Of a stretch of 64,000 bases of DNA, positions 63,770-64,000 are shown one piece after another. Source of the DNA: Apostichopus japonicus (lineage: Eukaryota > Echinodermata > Holothuroidea > Aspidochirotida > Stichopodidae). Positions within the stretch are counted from its first letter, which is position 1; each line of letters starts with the position of its first letter. The translations under genes and the position numbers were made by a program. The stretch covers positions 16,724,001 through 16,788,000 of the forward strand of contig NC_092569.1 in the NCBI RefSeq assembly GCF_037975245.1. The letters are read 5' to 3'. The notes beneath the pieces were generated by a model. It had not been told where the DNA came from. It worked only from the letters and a program-made list of their open reading frames with translations, and searched no databases.

Positions 63770-64000
63770 CTATATATAGACAAACGAGAGTGGTAGAGGT
63801 TACCTTTTACATCTACAACAGTAACTTTCTTACATGACACGGTTTCCTCCCTACAAAATCAGTAAAGGAATACGTTTAGGAGAGTGAGGAGAAAGGGAAT
63901 GATGTTTGGGTGATAACATTTATCTATTACATGTCGTCATTTGCGAATGTTTATTGCCAATCATAATGTTATAATAATGCTTAAAAGTACGTTATTTTTT
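63770..64000. other. annexin D intron 7 (partial)
   Basis: AT-rich DNA before the exon at 63769-63704 in transcript sense. No further exon seen before the window ends. Confidence 0.6.

Overview
The window is AT-rich eukaryotic DNA from an animal. It has small phase-matched exons split by long introns, dense (TA)n microsatellites, tandem satellites and many non-autonomous transposon remnants. Annexin genes in large numbers, non-autonomous hAT-like elements and GC-rich repeat islands suggest a marine invertebrate. I cannot fix the species; an echinoderm or other invertebrate deuterostome is only a guess.

The main content is a cluster of four annexin genes, which I reassembled exon by exon because no single open frame shows them. 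Annexin A (+, 8478-23831, 12 exons, 358 aa) converges on annexin B (-, 36939-27727, 12 exons, 358 aa). Annexin C (-, 55378-40059, 12 exons, 317 aa) and annexin D (-, 63769-59088, last five exons only, 5' end beyond the window) follow in the same orientation as B. All four share the same intron positions and phases, so they arose by duplication of one ancestral gene. Annexin C keeps four complete type II calcium sites, each with a Gly-x-Gly-Thr loop and an acidic residue exactly 39 positions after the Thr. A and B keep a fully canonical site only in repeat 4; D, as far as it is visible, shows the same pattern. Their third repeats are replaced by a divergent segment with a Trp-(Ser/Thr)-Pro motif. 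Annexins of this kind bind acidic phospholipid on the cytosolic face of membranes.

Region by region: 1-2457 may hold the 5' end of a minus-strand secreted-protein gene (signal-peptide exon at 2389-2457, possible second exon at 989-1231). 4527-6733 is a three-level nest of inserted elements. 8478-23831 is annexin A, whose introns carry a hAT-like element (11095-11465), palindromic MITEs, a 250-273 bp tandem repeat and a second composite element (21453-about 23010). 23832-27726 is intergenic with tRNA-derived SINE copies, a 50-bp tandem repeat and a double palindromic MITE. 27727-36939 is annexin B. 36940-40058 is intergenic with a hAT-like element (39034-39448). 40059-55378 is annexin C, with a 129-bp satellite and a large foldback element in its introns. 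55379-59087 is intergenic with a 42-bp minisatellite carrying about 16 E-boxes. 59088-64000 is annexin D, whose intron holds a 2.25 kb hAT-like insertion with a perfect 8-bp target duplication.

The most unusual points are: an annexin A exon enlarged by exactly 21 nt through apparent loss of a splice acceptor, which splits a calcium loop; a 24-bp duplication at the end of annexin A in which one base makes the stop codon; an N-terminus in annexin B resembling the myristoylation signal of neuronal calcium sensors; and a hairpin module of about 48 bp shared by inserted elements that have different terminal repeats. I found no rRNA, CRISPR, viral gene or autonomous transposase.
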